From assembly GCF_035317345.1 (NCBI RefSeq), contig NZ_JAYKTU010000003.1: 64,000 bases of DNA; one strand, written 5' to 3'. This document shows positions 1-8,442 of this stretch, in pieces. The DNA is from Cellvibrio fontiphilus. Lineage in GTDB: Bacteria > Pseudomonadota > Gammaproteobacteria > Pseudomonadales > Cellvibrionaceae. Position 1 is the stretch's first letter. The number at the start of each line of letters is the position of its first letter. Both the position numbers and the translations under genes were made by a program. Under the pieces are notes generated by a model. It worked only from the letters and a program-made list of their open reading frames with translations. It was not told where the DNA came from and searched no databases.

Positions 1-467
1 TCGATAAATATCCAAATTTATTGGTGGTACAAACCCTGTCCAAATCCCGCTCACTGGCGGGTATGCGCGTAGGCTTGGCGGTGGGCCATAAGGATTTAAT
101 CGACGCACTGGATCGCGTAAAAAATTCATTTAACTCTTACCCGCTCGACCGCATCGCTGAAGCAGCGGCAGTGGTAGCGTTTGAGGATGAAGACTACTTC
201 GTGCGCTGCCGCGACCAGATTATCGCTACCCGCGACTGGACTACCGCCGAATTACAGAAGCTTGGCTTTAAGGTGCTGCCATCACAAGCGAACTTTATTT
301 TTGCTGAGCCACAAGGTAAAAACGCGGCTGACCTCGCCCAGTATTTGCGCGATCACAAAATTCTGGTGCGCTATTTTAACAAGCCGCGCATCAATCAATT
401 CCTGCGCATCACCATAGGGACTGATGAGCAAATGCGCGCATTAATCGCGGCACTGAGCAACGCCTGA
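1..467 (+). CDS. hisC: Histidinol-phosphate aminotransferase, C-terminal part (5' end outside window)
   Basis: PLP-dependent aminotransferase that makes histidinol phosphate from imidazole-acetol phosphate and glutamate in histidine biosynthesis. Only the last ~155 codons are present; the frame is open to the left edge. The segment TLSKSRSLAGMRVG carries the Schiff-base lysine (SK) and the glycine/arginine-rich stretch that follows it in class I/II aminotransferases. Further on, a QANFIF segment and an LRITIGT segment match the conserved C-terminal parts of HisC, the latter with the arginine that binds the substrate carboxylate. The short distance from the lysine to the stop fits a HisC of about 350 residues. 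Cobalamin-related CobD-type enzymes share this fold, so the specific substrate is inferred. Confidence 0.85.
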   Translation, partial: DKYPNLLVVQTLSKSRSLAGMRVGLAVGHKDLIDALDRVKNSFNSYPLDRIAEAAAVVAFEDEDYFVRCRDQIIATRDWTTAELQKLGFKVLPSQANFIFAEPQGKNAADLAQYLRDHKILVRYFNKPRINQFLRITIGTDEQMRALIAALSNA

Positions 468-518
468 TATACACGTGAATTATTCCGGCGAGCACACAAC
501 GCACAAGTAAATACAAAC

Positions 519-546
519 AAAAAGCCCGGCGATTGCCGGGCTTTTT
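519..546. terminator. Bidirectional intrinsic terminator between hisC and the STAS gene
   Basis: AAAAAGCCCGGC, a GATT loop, then GCCGGGCTTTTT. The stem is flanked by A-run and T-run, so it can end transcription from both convergent genes. Confidence 0.9.
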
Positions 547-562
547 GTTGAAAATCTATTTA

Positions 563-1234
563 TCAGGATGGTTCGGAAATTTGCGTTTTTTTAATGACAA
601 AATAGCGATCCATTCCGGTCCACTCAAGCAGCTGGGCAACATCTTTGTTGCAGTTGCACAGGCTGATGGCTTCGCGACTGGAGCCTTTGCGCTCTTTAAA
701 TAGCAACAACATACCCAAGCCAGTCAAACTCAGCGCCGGGGCATCGCTTAAATTAAATTCATATTCTTCGATATTGCTATCTGCAATTCCTTCCAACAAT
801 CGCGCCCACTCTTTACGCAAATCATTGTCTATAGCGCCGTGAATATTCACGCGTACACCGCGACCGTTATTAATGGAAACCCAATCCAGAGAGGCGCTGT
901 CGGAAAAGGTAATCGCACTGGAGCTGGGCTTTTTAGCGGGTGTTTTGGCGGAGAGCGGTTTGGATGTAAGACTTTTGGCAGCGCTTCCCGATTTTATGGG
1001 CACCTGCGTCGTTTTGGGTGGCAGTGAAACAGAGGCGCTGGCGGTTGGCTTGAGCGTTTTAGGAATGGAGCGATCCGCCCAGCCTTCGGGCACCACATCC
1101 TCCCAACTGCTGGGAGCAACCCCCTCACCAACAACATCATCAATCACTTTTCCACTCAAACGCTTGGCGCGCGCTTGCTCATCTTCGGCGCGAACCACTT
1201 TACGCTCTCCAACGAAAGGAACCTGATGACGCAT
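563..1234 (-). CDS. Hypothetical protein with C-terminal STAS-like domain
   Basis: 223 residues. The first ~115 residues are low in complexity and rich in Ala, Ser, Pro and Lys, so probably disordered. The C-terminal ~105 residues look like a STAS domain (the anti-sigma-factor antagonist fold): a VRVNIHGAIDN strand, the ALSLTGLGMLLLFKERKG strand-helix block and a final LLEWTGMDRYFVI helix. Such domains usually act by binding a partner kinase, phosphatase or membrane protein. The canonical phosphorylatable DSSG motif is replaced by ALSLTGLG, so regulation may rest on Ser or Thr here. GGAG lies a few bases before the ATG and supports this start. No partner gene is adjacent, so its role is unknown. 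Confidence 0.7.
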   Translation of the reverse strand: MRHQVPFVGERKVVRAEDEQARAKRLSGKVIDDVVGEGVAPSSWEDVVPEGWADRSIPKTLKPTASASVSLPPKTTQVPIKSGSAAKSLTSKPLSAKTPAKKPSSSAITFSDSASLDWVSINNGRGVRVNIHGAIDNDLRKEWARLLEGIADSNIEEYEFNLSDAPALSLTGLGMLLLFKERKGSSREAISLCNCNKDVAQLLEWTGMDRYFVIKKTQISEPS

Positions 1235-1696
1235 GGTGACTCCGGTTCAAGGGGGGGAACCAACCCATTGGTTTAATTGTTAACAACCCAATTTTAGTCC
1301 AGCAAATTGCAAATGCGAGTTGAGGCGACGTGTGCGATTAGCCTTTCACCAGAACTGTTTTTAGGCGACGCTTATGAAAACACAGTATTGGCACATTTTT
1401 CATCTTTCTAGCGATAATAGATGCCAGACCTGGGAAGATTTGAAACACTTTGGCGTCAAAATAAACCAATCTATTTTTAGTTTGTGCATATGCTTTACAG
1501 CTGAGGTTTATTTATCATAAAAAATGATGTGTTTAGGCGCTTTTGTTGTAAAGTGCTGATCAGGTTAAAAATTTGGGAAGTGCAGGCCCCGGAAGAGCGG
1601 CCAAATAGTTAATTTTTAGTGATAGAGCGTTCGCGATAAAAAGCGGCGAGATGTGAGAACACTAAATTGCGAAACGATTGCCCAAATTGAGCGAAT
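1235..1696. other. Non-coding gap upstream of the GGDEF-EAL gene
   Basis: 462 bases between divergent genes. I see no tRNA, strong hairpin or recognisable riboswitch. The GGGCAAACC core of the c-di-GMP (GEMM) riboswitch was looked for because a c-di-GMP gene lies downstream, and it is absent. The gap must hold promoters for both flanking genes, but no convincing -35/-10 pair stands out. Confidence 0.5.
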
Positions 1697-4030
1697 ATGC
1701 CAAATAGCGAATCCACGCAGCAGAAATCCAACGCTGTCGAGTTGATTAAAAAGTTCCAGCAGCTTTTTACCAACCTCAACCACAAAGAAATTGCCGAGCG
1801 CCTGGTTAAATTGGTTATTGCCAAACAAACTATCCAGCGCGTTGCATTGCTTATTGTCCGTGACGGCCAGGTCTATGTAGAGGCCATTGCCAGTCGTGCG
1901 GGCGGCCAGACTTCCATTAATGTGATTGCTACTGCCCTGAGCCGTATCAAAAACCTACCCTCGGCTTTCATCCAGCAAACGTTCGAGTCCGGTCAGCCGC
2001 TCTCCTTGAATCGAAGCCTGATGAACGGCCTGCTGGGCAAAACCATTCCAGTAGATACCCAAGCCGGCTTGCTCCAACCCATCTGCGAAAACCAAAAAAC
2101 TATCGCCGTGTTTTACATGGAATCATTGGTCGATTTGCAGGCCTTGCAAACAACCGCGCGACAGTTGGATACCGTATGGACTTTCAGCTCGCTGCTAGTG
2201 CGCCAGATGATTGATATGTGGCAGCACGAAGAACAGGCGGAGCGTTTTCATCTGGCACAACAGGCACTTTGGGCAAGCGAGACTTATTTAAACGCAATAC
2301 TGAATCACTCGCCGGCACTGATATCGGTGAAAGATCTGGACGGCAATGTGGTGATGGCCAGTGAGCACTACAAACAAATGGCCAATGTGGACGAGAGCGG
2401 TTTTGTGGGTAAAAACGTCTTTGACGTCTACCCCAAGGATGTCGCCCAATCCATGTGGGAAATCGACCTGGCCGCCAAAAAGACCCAGCAAACCTATGAG
2501 GTTGAGCTGGACTTGATGCATAAAGACGGCACCCAGCATACTTATCTGCTGGTGAAATTCCCGCTGCGTGACAAAGAGCAAAAAGCCTTTGGTGTCTGCA
2601 CCATCGGCACCGATATTTCAGAGCGCAAACTGGCAGAGACCGCCCTGCGCGAGCAGCAATCGCGCCTGAACTACATGGCCTTCCACGACTCGCTTACCTC
2701 CCTGCCCAACCGCTCGCTGTTTTACGACCGTATTTACCACGGCCTTGCCCGTGCCCGCCGCGCCAACTCCCGCGTGGCACTGATGCTGTTGGATATCGAC
2801 CGCTTCAAAAACATCAACGACAGCCTGGGCCATGATGCCGGTGATATTTTGCTTAAAGCCATAGCCACTCGCCTCAATGAAGGGGTGCGCGATATGGATA
2901 CAGTCGCGCGTTTGGGCGGCGATGAGTTTGTGGTGGTACTGGAAGGCATTCACGATATAGATGATGTGGTCTTTGTAGCCAACAAGCTGCTCAGTACCCT
3001 GTCACGCCCGATTGAGATTAGCGGTCACAGTATCTCCACGACTGTTAGCATCGGCGTAAGTGTTTTCCCCGAAGACGGCGAGGACACCGATGAACTACTC
3101 AAACATGCCGATATCGCCATGTACAAGGCCAAAGAAGCGGGCAAGAACAACTGTCAGTTTTACACCAAGGGCATGAATGCCACGGCGGTAAACTATTTGC
3201 TGCTGGAAAACGATTTGCGCCGCGCGGTAGAGCAACAGCAGTTAACGCTTTACTACCAACCACAAGTGGACCTCAAAACCGGCGAAATGACCGGCGTGGA
3301 AGCTCTGGTGCGCTGGCAGCACCCGGAGCGCGGCGTGGTATCACCGGCGCACTTTATCCCCCTCGCGGAAGAGACAGGGTTAATTGTGCCAATTGGCGAA
3401 TGGGTACTGCGCGAAGCCTGCCGCCAGCAGCGTCAGTGGCTGGACGCAGGTAAACATGTAGGAAAAATGGCAGTGAACTTGTCACCACGCCAGTTCCGGC
3501 AGAAGAACTTCCCCGGCAAAGTAGAGGCGATACTCAATGAAGTGGGGCTGGATGCCAAACACCTTGAATTGGAGATCACCGAGAGCTGTGCGATGGAGCA
3601 TGCCGGCGAGACCATTAACCAACTCAACCAGTTAAACCAGATGGGCATGTACCTGGCAATTGATGATTTTGGTACAGGTTATTCATCCCTCGCCTACCTG
3701 CAGCGCTTCCCGGTACAAAAGCTCAAGATCGACCGCAGTTTTATCCACGACATTCACGAAGACGCCAACGATGCCGCCATCGCCAAATCCATTATTGGTT
3801 TGGCGCACAACATGCAAATGCGGGTGATTGCCGAGGGCGTGGAAAACGAAGGTCAAGCCGACTGGTTGCGCACCCATGGCTGCGACCAGGCGCAGGGTTT
3901 CTTTTATGCCAAACCCATGACTGCCAAACAGCTGGAAGGCCACTTCCGCAATGGCCGCTTTTATTTCGATGGCACAGTAGTGCGCCTGGAAAAACACCTG
4001 CGCGAACAACACCTCAAAATGGGCGCCTAA
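1697..4030 (+). CDS. PAS-GGDEF-EAL c-di-GMP signalling protein
   Basis: 777 residues with no signal peptide or membrane segment, so a cytoplasmic protein. An N-terminal GAF-like sensor region (~1-165) leads through a helical linker to a PAS domain (~200-310), then GGDEF (~335-495) and EAL (~515-760). The GGDEF active-site motif is intact (GGDEF near residue 407), as is the EAL motif (EALVRW near 535). The EAL domain keeps the DDFGTGYSSLAYL loop and the VIAEGVE motif, so both diguanylate cyclase and phosphodiesterase activity are possible. Which one dominates cannot be read from sequence. It is a single gene facing convergent rimK. The ribosome site before the ATG is weak. Confidence 0.92.
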   Translation: MPNSESTQQKSNAVELIKKFQQLFTNLNHKEIAERLVKLVIAKQTIQRVALLIVRDGQVYVEAIASRAGGQTSINVIATALSRIKNLPSAFIQQTFESGQPLSLNRSLMNGLLGKTIPVDTQAGLLQPICENQKTIAVFYMESLVDLQALQTTARQLDTVWTFSSLLVRQMIDMWQHEEQAERFHLAQQALWASETYLNAILNHSPALISVKDLDGNVVMASEHYKQMANVDESGFVGKNVFDVYPKDVAQSMWEIDLAAKKTQQTYEVELDLMHKDGTQHTYLLVKFPLRDKEQKAFGVCTIGTDISERKLAETALREQQSRLNYMAFHDSLTSLPNRSLFYDRIYHGLARARRANSRVALMLLDIDRFKNINDSLGHDAGDILLKAIATRLNEGVRDMDTVARLGGDEFVVVLEGIHDIDDVVFVANKLLSTLSRPIEISGHSISTTVSIGVSVFPEDGEDTDELLKHADIAMYKAKEAGKNNCQFYTKGMNATAVNYLLLENDLRRAVEQQQLTLYYQPQVDLKTGEMTGVEALVRWQHPERGVVSPAHFIPLAEETGLIVPIGEWVLREACRQQRQWLDAGKHVGKMAVNLSPRQFRQKNFPGKVEAILNEVGLDAKHLELEITESCAMEHAGETINQLNQLNQMGMYLAIDDFGTGYSSLAYLQRFPVQKLKIDRSFIHDIHEDANDAAIAKSIIGLAHNMQMRVIAEGVENEGQADWLRTHGCDQAQGFFYAKPMTAKQLEGHFRNGRFYFDGTVVRLEKHLREQHLKMGA

Positions 4031-4063
4031 GCGCCCCCACTGCCAATAACCTGCGCAGGGCTT

Positions 4064-4969
4064 TTAGCCCTTACCGCGAGTTTTGTTGGCATTGGGGCGG
4101 GCATTTTCTTCCACAAAGGCGACTATAGCGTCGGCAATATCCTTATTAGTAGCACCTTCGATGCCCTCCAAACCGGGCGACGAGTTCACCTCCATCACCA
4201 GCGGCCCACGGGCTGAGCGCAGCAAATCCACCCCTGCCACATGCAAGCCCATAGTCTGGGCCGCCTTGATGGCAGTACGTCGCTCAGTGGGCGTAAGTTT
4301 GGCTAACTTGGCCGAACCGCCACGATGCAGGTTGGAGCGGAATTCACCTTCAGCAGCGGTGCGCTCCATGGCGGCTACCACCTTGTCGCCAATCACAAAA
4401 CAGCGCAGGTCACTGCCATTGGCCTCTTTGATAAACTCCTGTACCAGAAACTCGGCGCGCAATTCGCGAAAGGCTTCAATCACACTCTCGGCTGCTTTCT
4501 GGGTTTCGGCCAGTACTATGCCGCGCCCCTGGGTTCCCTCACACAACTTCAACACCAGCGGCGTACCGCCAACCAATTTGATCAGCTCTTTAGCGTCGTG
4601 CACGTTATAGGCAAAGCTGGTTTTGGGCAGACCTATACCCTTGCGCGAGAGTAACTGCAAAGCGCGCAACTTGTCGCGCGAACGCCCCAGCGCAATGGAT
4701 TCGGTCAGGCAGTAAACACCCATCATTTCAAACTGGCGAATCACCGCTAATCCATAGTGGGTCACAGAGGCGCCAATACGCGGAATAACCGCATCAAAGT
4801 CCTCCAGTTGTTCGCCCATGTACCAAATGGCAGGGCTGTCGGAAGCGATGTCGATATAGCATTTCAAAATGTCGATAACACGCACCTCATGACCGCGTTT
4901 GGTGCAAGCTTCCACCAGGCGGCGCGTCGAATATAGGCGACGATTGCGCGACAAAATTGCGATTTTCAT
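4064..4969 (-). CDS. rimK: RimK-type ATP-grasp glutamate ligase
   Basis: About 301 residues from the start MKIAILSRNRRLYSTRR, which has AGGA at the right distance. It belongs to the ATP-grasp family that adds glutamates to the C terminus of ribosomal protein S6 or makes poly-alpha-glutamate. Visible features are an N-terminal pre-ATP domain, the VLKLCEGTQGRG nucleotide-binding segment, QEFIKEANGSDLRCFVIG, and the metal-binding MEVNSSPGLEG near the C terminus. The next gene upstream on the same strand is the RimB-like zinc protease, 54 bases away, a pairing known from pseudomonads. No rimA is seen. Confidence 0.9.
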   Translation of the reverse strand: MKIAILSRNRRLYSTRRLVEACTKRGHEVRVIDILKCYIDIASDSPAIWYMGEQLEDFDAVIPRIGASVTHYGLAVIRQFEMMGVYCLTESIALGRSRDKLRALQLLSRKGIGLPKTSFAYNVHDAKELIKLVGGTPLVLKLCEGTQGRGIVLAETQKAAESVIEAFRELRAEFLVQEFIKEANGSDLRCFVIGDKVVAAMERTAAEGEFRSNLHRGGSAKLAKLTPTERRTAIKAAQTMGLHVAGVDLLRSARGPLVMEVNSSPGLEGIEGATNKDIADAIVAFVEENARPNANKTRGKG

Positions 4970-5023
4970 AGGAATCCTGAGGGATTTTATCAATAAGGGA
5001 AAAGCACTCTTGCGACTATGGCG

Positions 5024-5488
5024 CTAGAGTGCCGGGGTCAGCGGCTGGTCTTTGGAGCCACCGAGTAAAAAAGATTTGCTGCTATCTACCCAGAAACCGT
5101 TTTTGAGTGCACTGCGCCCTAGCAGCATACGAAAGCGCATGTTCTCCCGGTCGGTGAGGGTCACTTCGATGGGCATCTCTAACCCGTTGATACGCAAACA
5201 GGTTTCAATAACCACACGCGCCTCGGTATGTCCACCCGAGTCAGTGACTGGGCGTACATCTTTTACCGGGGCCTCGCACTCAATGCAGGTGAGACTGTCA
5301 TGCTGCAATGGGTGCAGACCGAAGCGCACCCAGGGCTTTCCATCCTTGTCAAACGGCGTCACATAATAGGCGTGCAAAGCGCTGGTGCGTGCGCCGGTAT
5401 CTACCTTTGCTTTAATCGCAGGAATGCCTAAATCAGGTAATCCCACCCATTCACGCCAGCCAATCACTTCCGCATGTTTTTTTGCCAC
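5024..5488 (-). CDS. RimK-associated putative ATP-dependent zinc protease (RimB-like, DUF785)
   Basis: 154 residues. An aspartic-protease-like motif, KVDTGARTSALHA (~28-40), is characteristic of the retropepsin-fold family annotated as ATP-dependent zinc protease. The C-terminal MLLGRSALKNGFWVD strand block also fits. In pseudomonads the RimB member of this family works with RimK, thought to modulate glutamate tails on S6. It lies directly upstream of rimK on the same strand and probably shares a transcript with it. The active-site Asp-Thr-Gly is present. The name ATP-dependent zinc protease is historical and the catalytic mechanism is not shown by sequence. Confidence 0.85.
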   Translation of the reverse strand: MAKKHAEVIGWREWVGLPDLGIPAIKAKVDTGARTSALHAYYVTPFDKDGKPWVRFGLHPLQHDSLTCIECEAPVKDVRPVTDSGGHTEARVVIETCLRINGLEMPIEVTLTDRENMRFRMLLGRSALKNGFWVDSSKSFLLGGSKDQPLTPAL

Positions 5489-5525
5489 GCCTGCAAACCC
5501 TCAACTAAAAAGTTAGCGCTTGTTA

Positions 5526-5616
5526 CGCCGGGAACCGGCGCGCTTTTTACCCCAGTTTGACGCTGAGGTAAAAAGAAAAATCTTTTTAGCGCACCAAGAT
5601 TTTTCTTTTGTTTTTT
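5526..5616 (+). promoter_or_regulatory. Consecutive, partly exclusive stem-loops in a divergent intergenic region
   Basis: Three perfect inverted repeats lie in about 85 bases. Stem 1 is CGCCGG/CCGGCG (5526-5540). Stem 2 is CTTTTTACC (5543-5551) with GGTAAAAAG (5567-5575). Stem 3 is AAAAGAAAAATCTT (5571-5584) with AAGATTTTTCTTTT (5596-5609), followed by GTTTTTT. Stems 2 and 3 share bases 5571-5575, so they cannot both form fully. On the plus strand stem 3 plus its T-run looks like a weak AT-rich terminator ahead of the small gene at 5703. An attenuator is inferred, not shown. Confidence 0.5.
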
Positions 5617-5702
5617 AATAGGCTATGGTAAATAGCGCGGGTCAAAATTCCCACGCCGGGAACGACGCTAAACCTTCTCTCTGTCAATGTTGGAGTAGTC
5701 TT

Positions 5703-5909
5703 ATGTCAGTTGATGTAGAGTCACCGGATACCGATCTGATTAATGATGTTAGCATCGAAACCGATGATGAAGAGGCAACGCCAAAACTGACTGGCAAAGA
5801 AGCCAGCCAGCACACCTTGGAAATGCGCCGCAAAATTGAAGATCGCCTGGAGCGCCGTCGCATTAAGGAACAACTCGGTTATGACGATATTTCAGACCTG
5901 GATTTTTAA
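5703..5909 (+). CDS. Small acidic protein, PA3496-like
   Basis: 68 residues from the ATG preceded by GGAG at 5692; an in-frame start 26 codons upstream has no ribosome site. The first half is strongly acidic. The second half, EMRRKIEDRLERRRIKEQLGYD, is an amphipathic charged helix, and the protein ends DDISDLDF. The pattern resembles the small PA3496 family, labelled a putative envelope-integrity protein in Pseudomonas, a function I cannot confirm. It stands alone between a structured leader and a clear terminator, so it is likely a one-gene transcript. Confidence 0.7.
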   Translation: MSVDVESPDTDLINDVSIETDDEEATPKLTGKEASQHTLEMRRKIEDRLERRRIKEQLGYDDISDLDF

Positions 5910-5931
5910 GCTTTAACCTTATCCAGTCATA

Positions 5932-5961
5932 CAACCGCCGATTTATCGGCGGTTTGTTTTT
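5932..5961 (+). terminator. Intrinsic terminator after the small acidic protein gene
   Basis: AACCGCCGA, TTTA loop, TCGGCGGTT, then TGTTTTT. It sits between this gene and the convergent VanZ-like gene. Confidence 0.9.
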
Positions 5962-5970
5962 ATAGCTCAC

Positions 5971-6960
5971 TTATTTACCACTGGCTGTATTTTCAAAGCG
6001 AACATTTCCCAAGCGAATATTGTCCAGATAAACCACCGCCGGCTGCGCCAGACCCGCCGCAAAAATTCCCAGATTACATATCGCATCCATCTGCATCGCT
6101 CGCTCCTGTGGGCTGCTACTGATATCCGCAATAGGAAATTGCAGCTTATTCCAACCGGGTTGCAATACCAGGGTCTGGTTATAGCGGTCATGGTAACTAT
6201 GGGTGCCGCGATCATGGATCACATCAGAAAGACGCAACACCAGACGTAATGGTTCCAAACCGGGGTTAAAAGCATCCAGAAATAAGAACTCGTAGGCCGA
6301 CCAATCGCCATAACAGCTCCTGAGACGAACTCCTGAATATCCACCGGGAGCCAACTCCAGCCGTAGTGAATAACTGCCCTGGCTCACGTTTTCACGCTGA
6401 AATTGTGCATCGACCCGGGCAGCATTAAAAAACAATTGCTGTTGCTCGGCGCGGGTTTCAAAACTATTCACTACTGGAAAAGCGCGGCGCAACGCCAGTT
6501 CCGCCCACATAGACTCCACAACCAACCAAAGCGCTGGCGCGATTAACAAAAGGCTCAATACCCGCCCGCTGCAAACCTGACGCCGCTCGGCATCCGACGC
6601 AGGGTGCTGCCCCCAAAATAACCCCAACCATACACCGGCAAGATTATTAAAAATGTCACTCCAGCTTGCGTGACGCCCTACAAAATGTTGGACAACTTCA
6701 ATCACAGCCCCCAGCGACAGCGCCACCAGACTCACTGATAACCAGTGACGCCAGCGCGGTAGAGGTAAAAACCACTGCACGACAATTAACAGCAGCGCGT
6801 AAAACAATACGTGACCAAAATTCCACGCATCTCTTAACAATTGCGATGACACCCAATCCGGCCCGCCGATAAAAAATAGCGGCGTTGCCAACAGCAACAA
6901 TAACGCAAACACCACAACCAGCAAGCGCGCTGTCGCCGGCGAAAAATAAACATGCAACAT
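5971..6960 (-). CDS. VanZ-like membrane protein with C-terminal beta-rich domain
   Basis: 329 residues. The first ~125 residues hold four hydrophobic segments in the VanZ-like arrangement, with VIEVVQHFVGRHASWSDIFNNLAG matching the conserved E-x-Q-x-F...R..S..D...N..G signature. A further membrane segment (LSLLLIAPALWLVV) follows, then about 170 residues of soluble, probably periplasmic, beta-rich sequence. Phrases such as YSLRLELAPGGYSGVRL and VVYLDNIRLGNV resemble carbohydrate-binding or CIA30-like jelly rolls. The fusion suggests an envelope protein that recognises a polysaccharide or glycan. VanZ relatives can contribute to glycopeptide tolerance, but that is not implied here. It lies just downstream of dgt on the same strand (19 bases). 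Confidence 0.75.
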   Translation of the reverse strand: MLHVYFSPATARLLVVVFALLLLLATPLFFIGGPDWVSSQLLRDAWNFGHVLFYALLLIVVQWFLPLPRWRHWLSVSLVALSLGAVIEVVQHFVGRHASWSDIFNNLAGVWLGLFWGQHPASDAERRQVCSGRVLSLLLIAPALWLVVESMWAELALRRAFPVVNSFETRAEQQQLFFNAARVDAQFQRENVSQGSYSLRLELAPGGYSGVRLRSCYGDWSAYEFLFLDAFNPGLEPLRLVLRLSDVIHDRGTHSYHDRYNQTLVLQPGWNKLQFPIADISSSPQERAMQMDAICNLGIFAAGLAQPAVVYLDNIRLGNVRFENTASGK

Positions 6961-6979
6961 AGCGCGTTAGATCAACCTG

Positions 6980-8347
6980 TTAAAAAAGTGAGTGGCCCAT
7001 ACCATTAAATTGCTTGGCAAGATTAGTCGCATAGTTGTCGGTCATACCGCTGATAAAATCGATCACCGACATAAGCGCCAAATACTGATAGTTGCCGGTT
7101 TTTTCACTGACATAGGGGTGGAAATTATTTTCACCAATCAACGCCATCACCCGATTGTCTTTATAAGTCATTTGCGCCGGATCACCGAGTGATGCATAAA
7201 CCGCCGAACATACCGTATTTAATAAAGTACCAATCACCGCATAAGCACCAATTTCCAATTCAACCCGCCGCGAGTGATTAAAAATCTTTCGCTTGGCCAA
7301 ATCCTTTGCGGCCTGCACGGCATTGCGCACTTTGGGATCACATAAGGAAATTAAATCGCCCTGCACTTCGCCGCGTAAAAATGCATCCTGGTGCTGGATA
7401 AACGCTGCCGTACCCGCATTAATAAATGCATCAATCACTTTGCCGCGCACCAAAGCGGGTTTTCGCCCATCGTTTACTTTTTTCAGCAGGCGCTCCAAAT
7501 CAGATAGTTGCGGTGAATCGGCAATGACAGGGTGCAGCAATTCATATATTTCTGCCCAGTTGAGAATGCCCATTTCCAGACCATCTTCCAAATCAATAAT
7601 GCCGTAACAAAAATCGTCGGCCGCTTCCATTAAATACACCAGCGGGTGTCGGCAGTACCAATCTTTACCCAGCTCAATCAAACCGGTTTTTTGTGCGATT
7701 TCATGGAAGTGCTCAAGCTCGGATTGAAAAATACCGTATTTGGCATCCTTGGGGCGTTGCCCCAACACGGTGGGAGTGGATGTCCAGGGGTATTTAATCG
7801 AGGAGGCAAGCGTTGCATAGGTCAAGCGCATCCCATCATGAAATTGGTGATATTCCGATGTCGTTAATACGCGCAAACCCTGGGCGTTACCTTCAAATAC
7901 GCGAATGTCATCTTGCTCAGAGGGCGATAAGTTTTTTAAAAATTCTGCCCCTTCTTTTTGAAACCAGTTGCGGATCGCATCCTCACCGGTGTGACCAAAA
8001 GGCGGGTTGCCAATGTCGTGTGCAAGGCATGTCGCTTGCACAATATCGCCAATATCCGTGGGCCAAATATGCGCGGGCAAATCGCCTTTATCTTTCAACG
8101 CCTGCCCCACACGAATACCCAAGGTGCGCCCCACACAAGCCACTTCCAAACTGTGAGTCATACGATTATGGATATGATCATTCGTCGCCATAGGATGCAC
8201 TTGCGTTTTACGCGCAAGCCGCCGAAACGCACCGGAAAAAATAATCTTGTCGTGATCCGAGTGAAACGGCGAACGCCCTTCTTCATGTTTTGCCACACGC
8301 TTGCCCAAACGGTCTGCGCACAGCAATTGGTTCCAGTTCATGGTCAT
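6980..8347 (-). CDS. dgt: Deoxyguanosinetriphosphate triphosphohydrolase-like protein
   Basis: 455 residues. HD-domain dNTPase that releases triphosphate from dGTP or other dNTPs, acting in nucleotide pool control and, in some bacteria, phage restriction. Metal-binding residues are visible in order: THSLEVA (His), AHDIGNPPFGH (His-Asp, ~residue 114), and a later Asp in LMEAADDFCYGIIDLEDG. The N-terminal FHSDHDKIIFSGAFRRLARKTQV block and C-terminal DFISGMTDNYA are typical of the Dgt family. Start: ATG at 8347, with a second ATG two codons later. The upstream region contains a perfect 12-bp inverted repeat. Confidence 0.92.
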   Translation of the reverse strand: MTMNWNQLLCADRLGKRVAKHEEGRSPFHSDHDKIIFSGAFRRLARKTQVHPMATNDHIHNRMTHSLEVACVGRTLGIRVGQALKDKGDLPAHIWPTDIGDIVQATCLAHDIGNPPFGHTGEDAIRNWFQKEGAEFLKNLSPSEQDDIRVFEGNAQGLRVLTTSEYHQFHDGMRLTYATLASSIKYPWTSTPTVLGQRPKDAKYGIFQSELEHFHEIAQKTGLIELGKDWYCRHPLVYLMEAADDFCYGIIDLEDGLEMGILNWAEIYELLHPVIADSPQLSDLERLLKKVNDGRKPALVRGKVIDAFINAGTAAFIQHQDAFLRGEVQGDLISLCDPKVRNAVQAAKDLAKRKIFNHSRRVELEIGAYAVIGTLLNTVCSAVYASLGDPAQMTYKDNRVMALIGENNFHPYVSEKTGNYQYLALMSVIDFISGMTDNYATNLAKQFNGMGHSLF

Positions 8348-8442
8348 ATGGGAATCCCTAACTGCTTCAAAACTACCGAATTTATGTTTATGCGTGGATC
8401 CCCCTGATAAGAAGTAAGAGGGGGAGTCAATTATTAATTCTG

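Noticed and set aside
1235..1696. c-di-GMP riboswitch upstream of the GGDEF-EAL gene
   Set aside because: The conserved GEMM core GGGCAAACC and its stems are not present.
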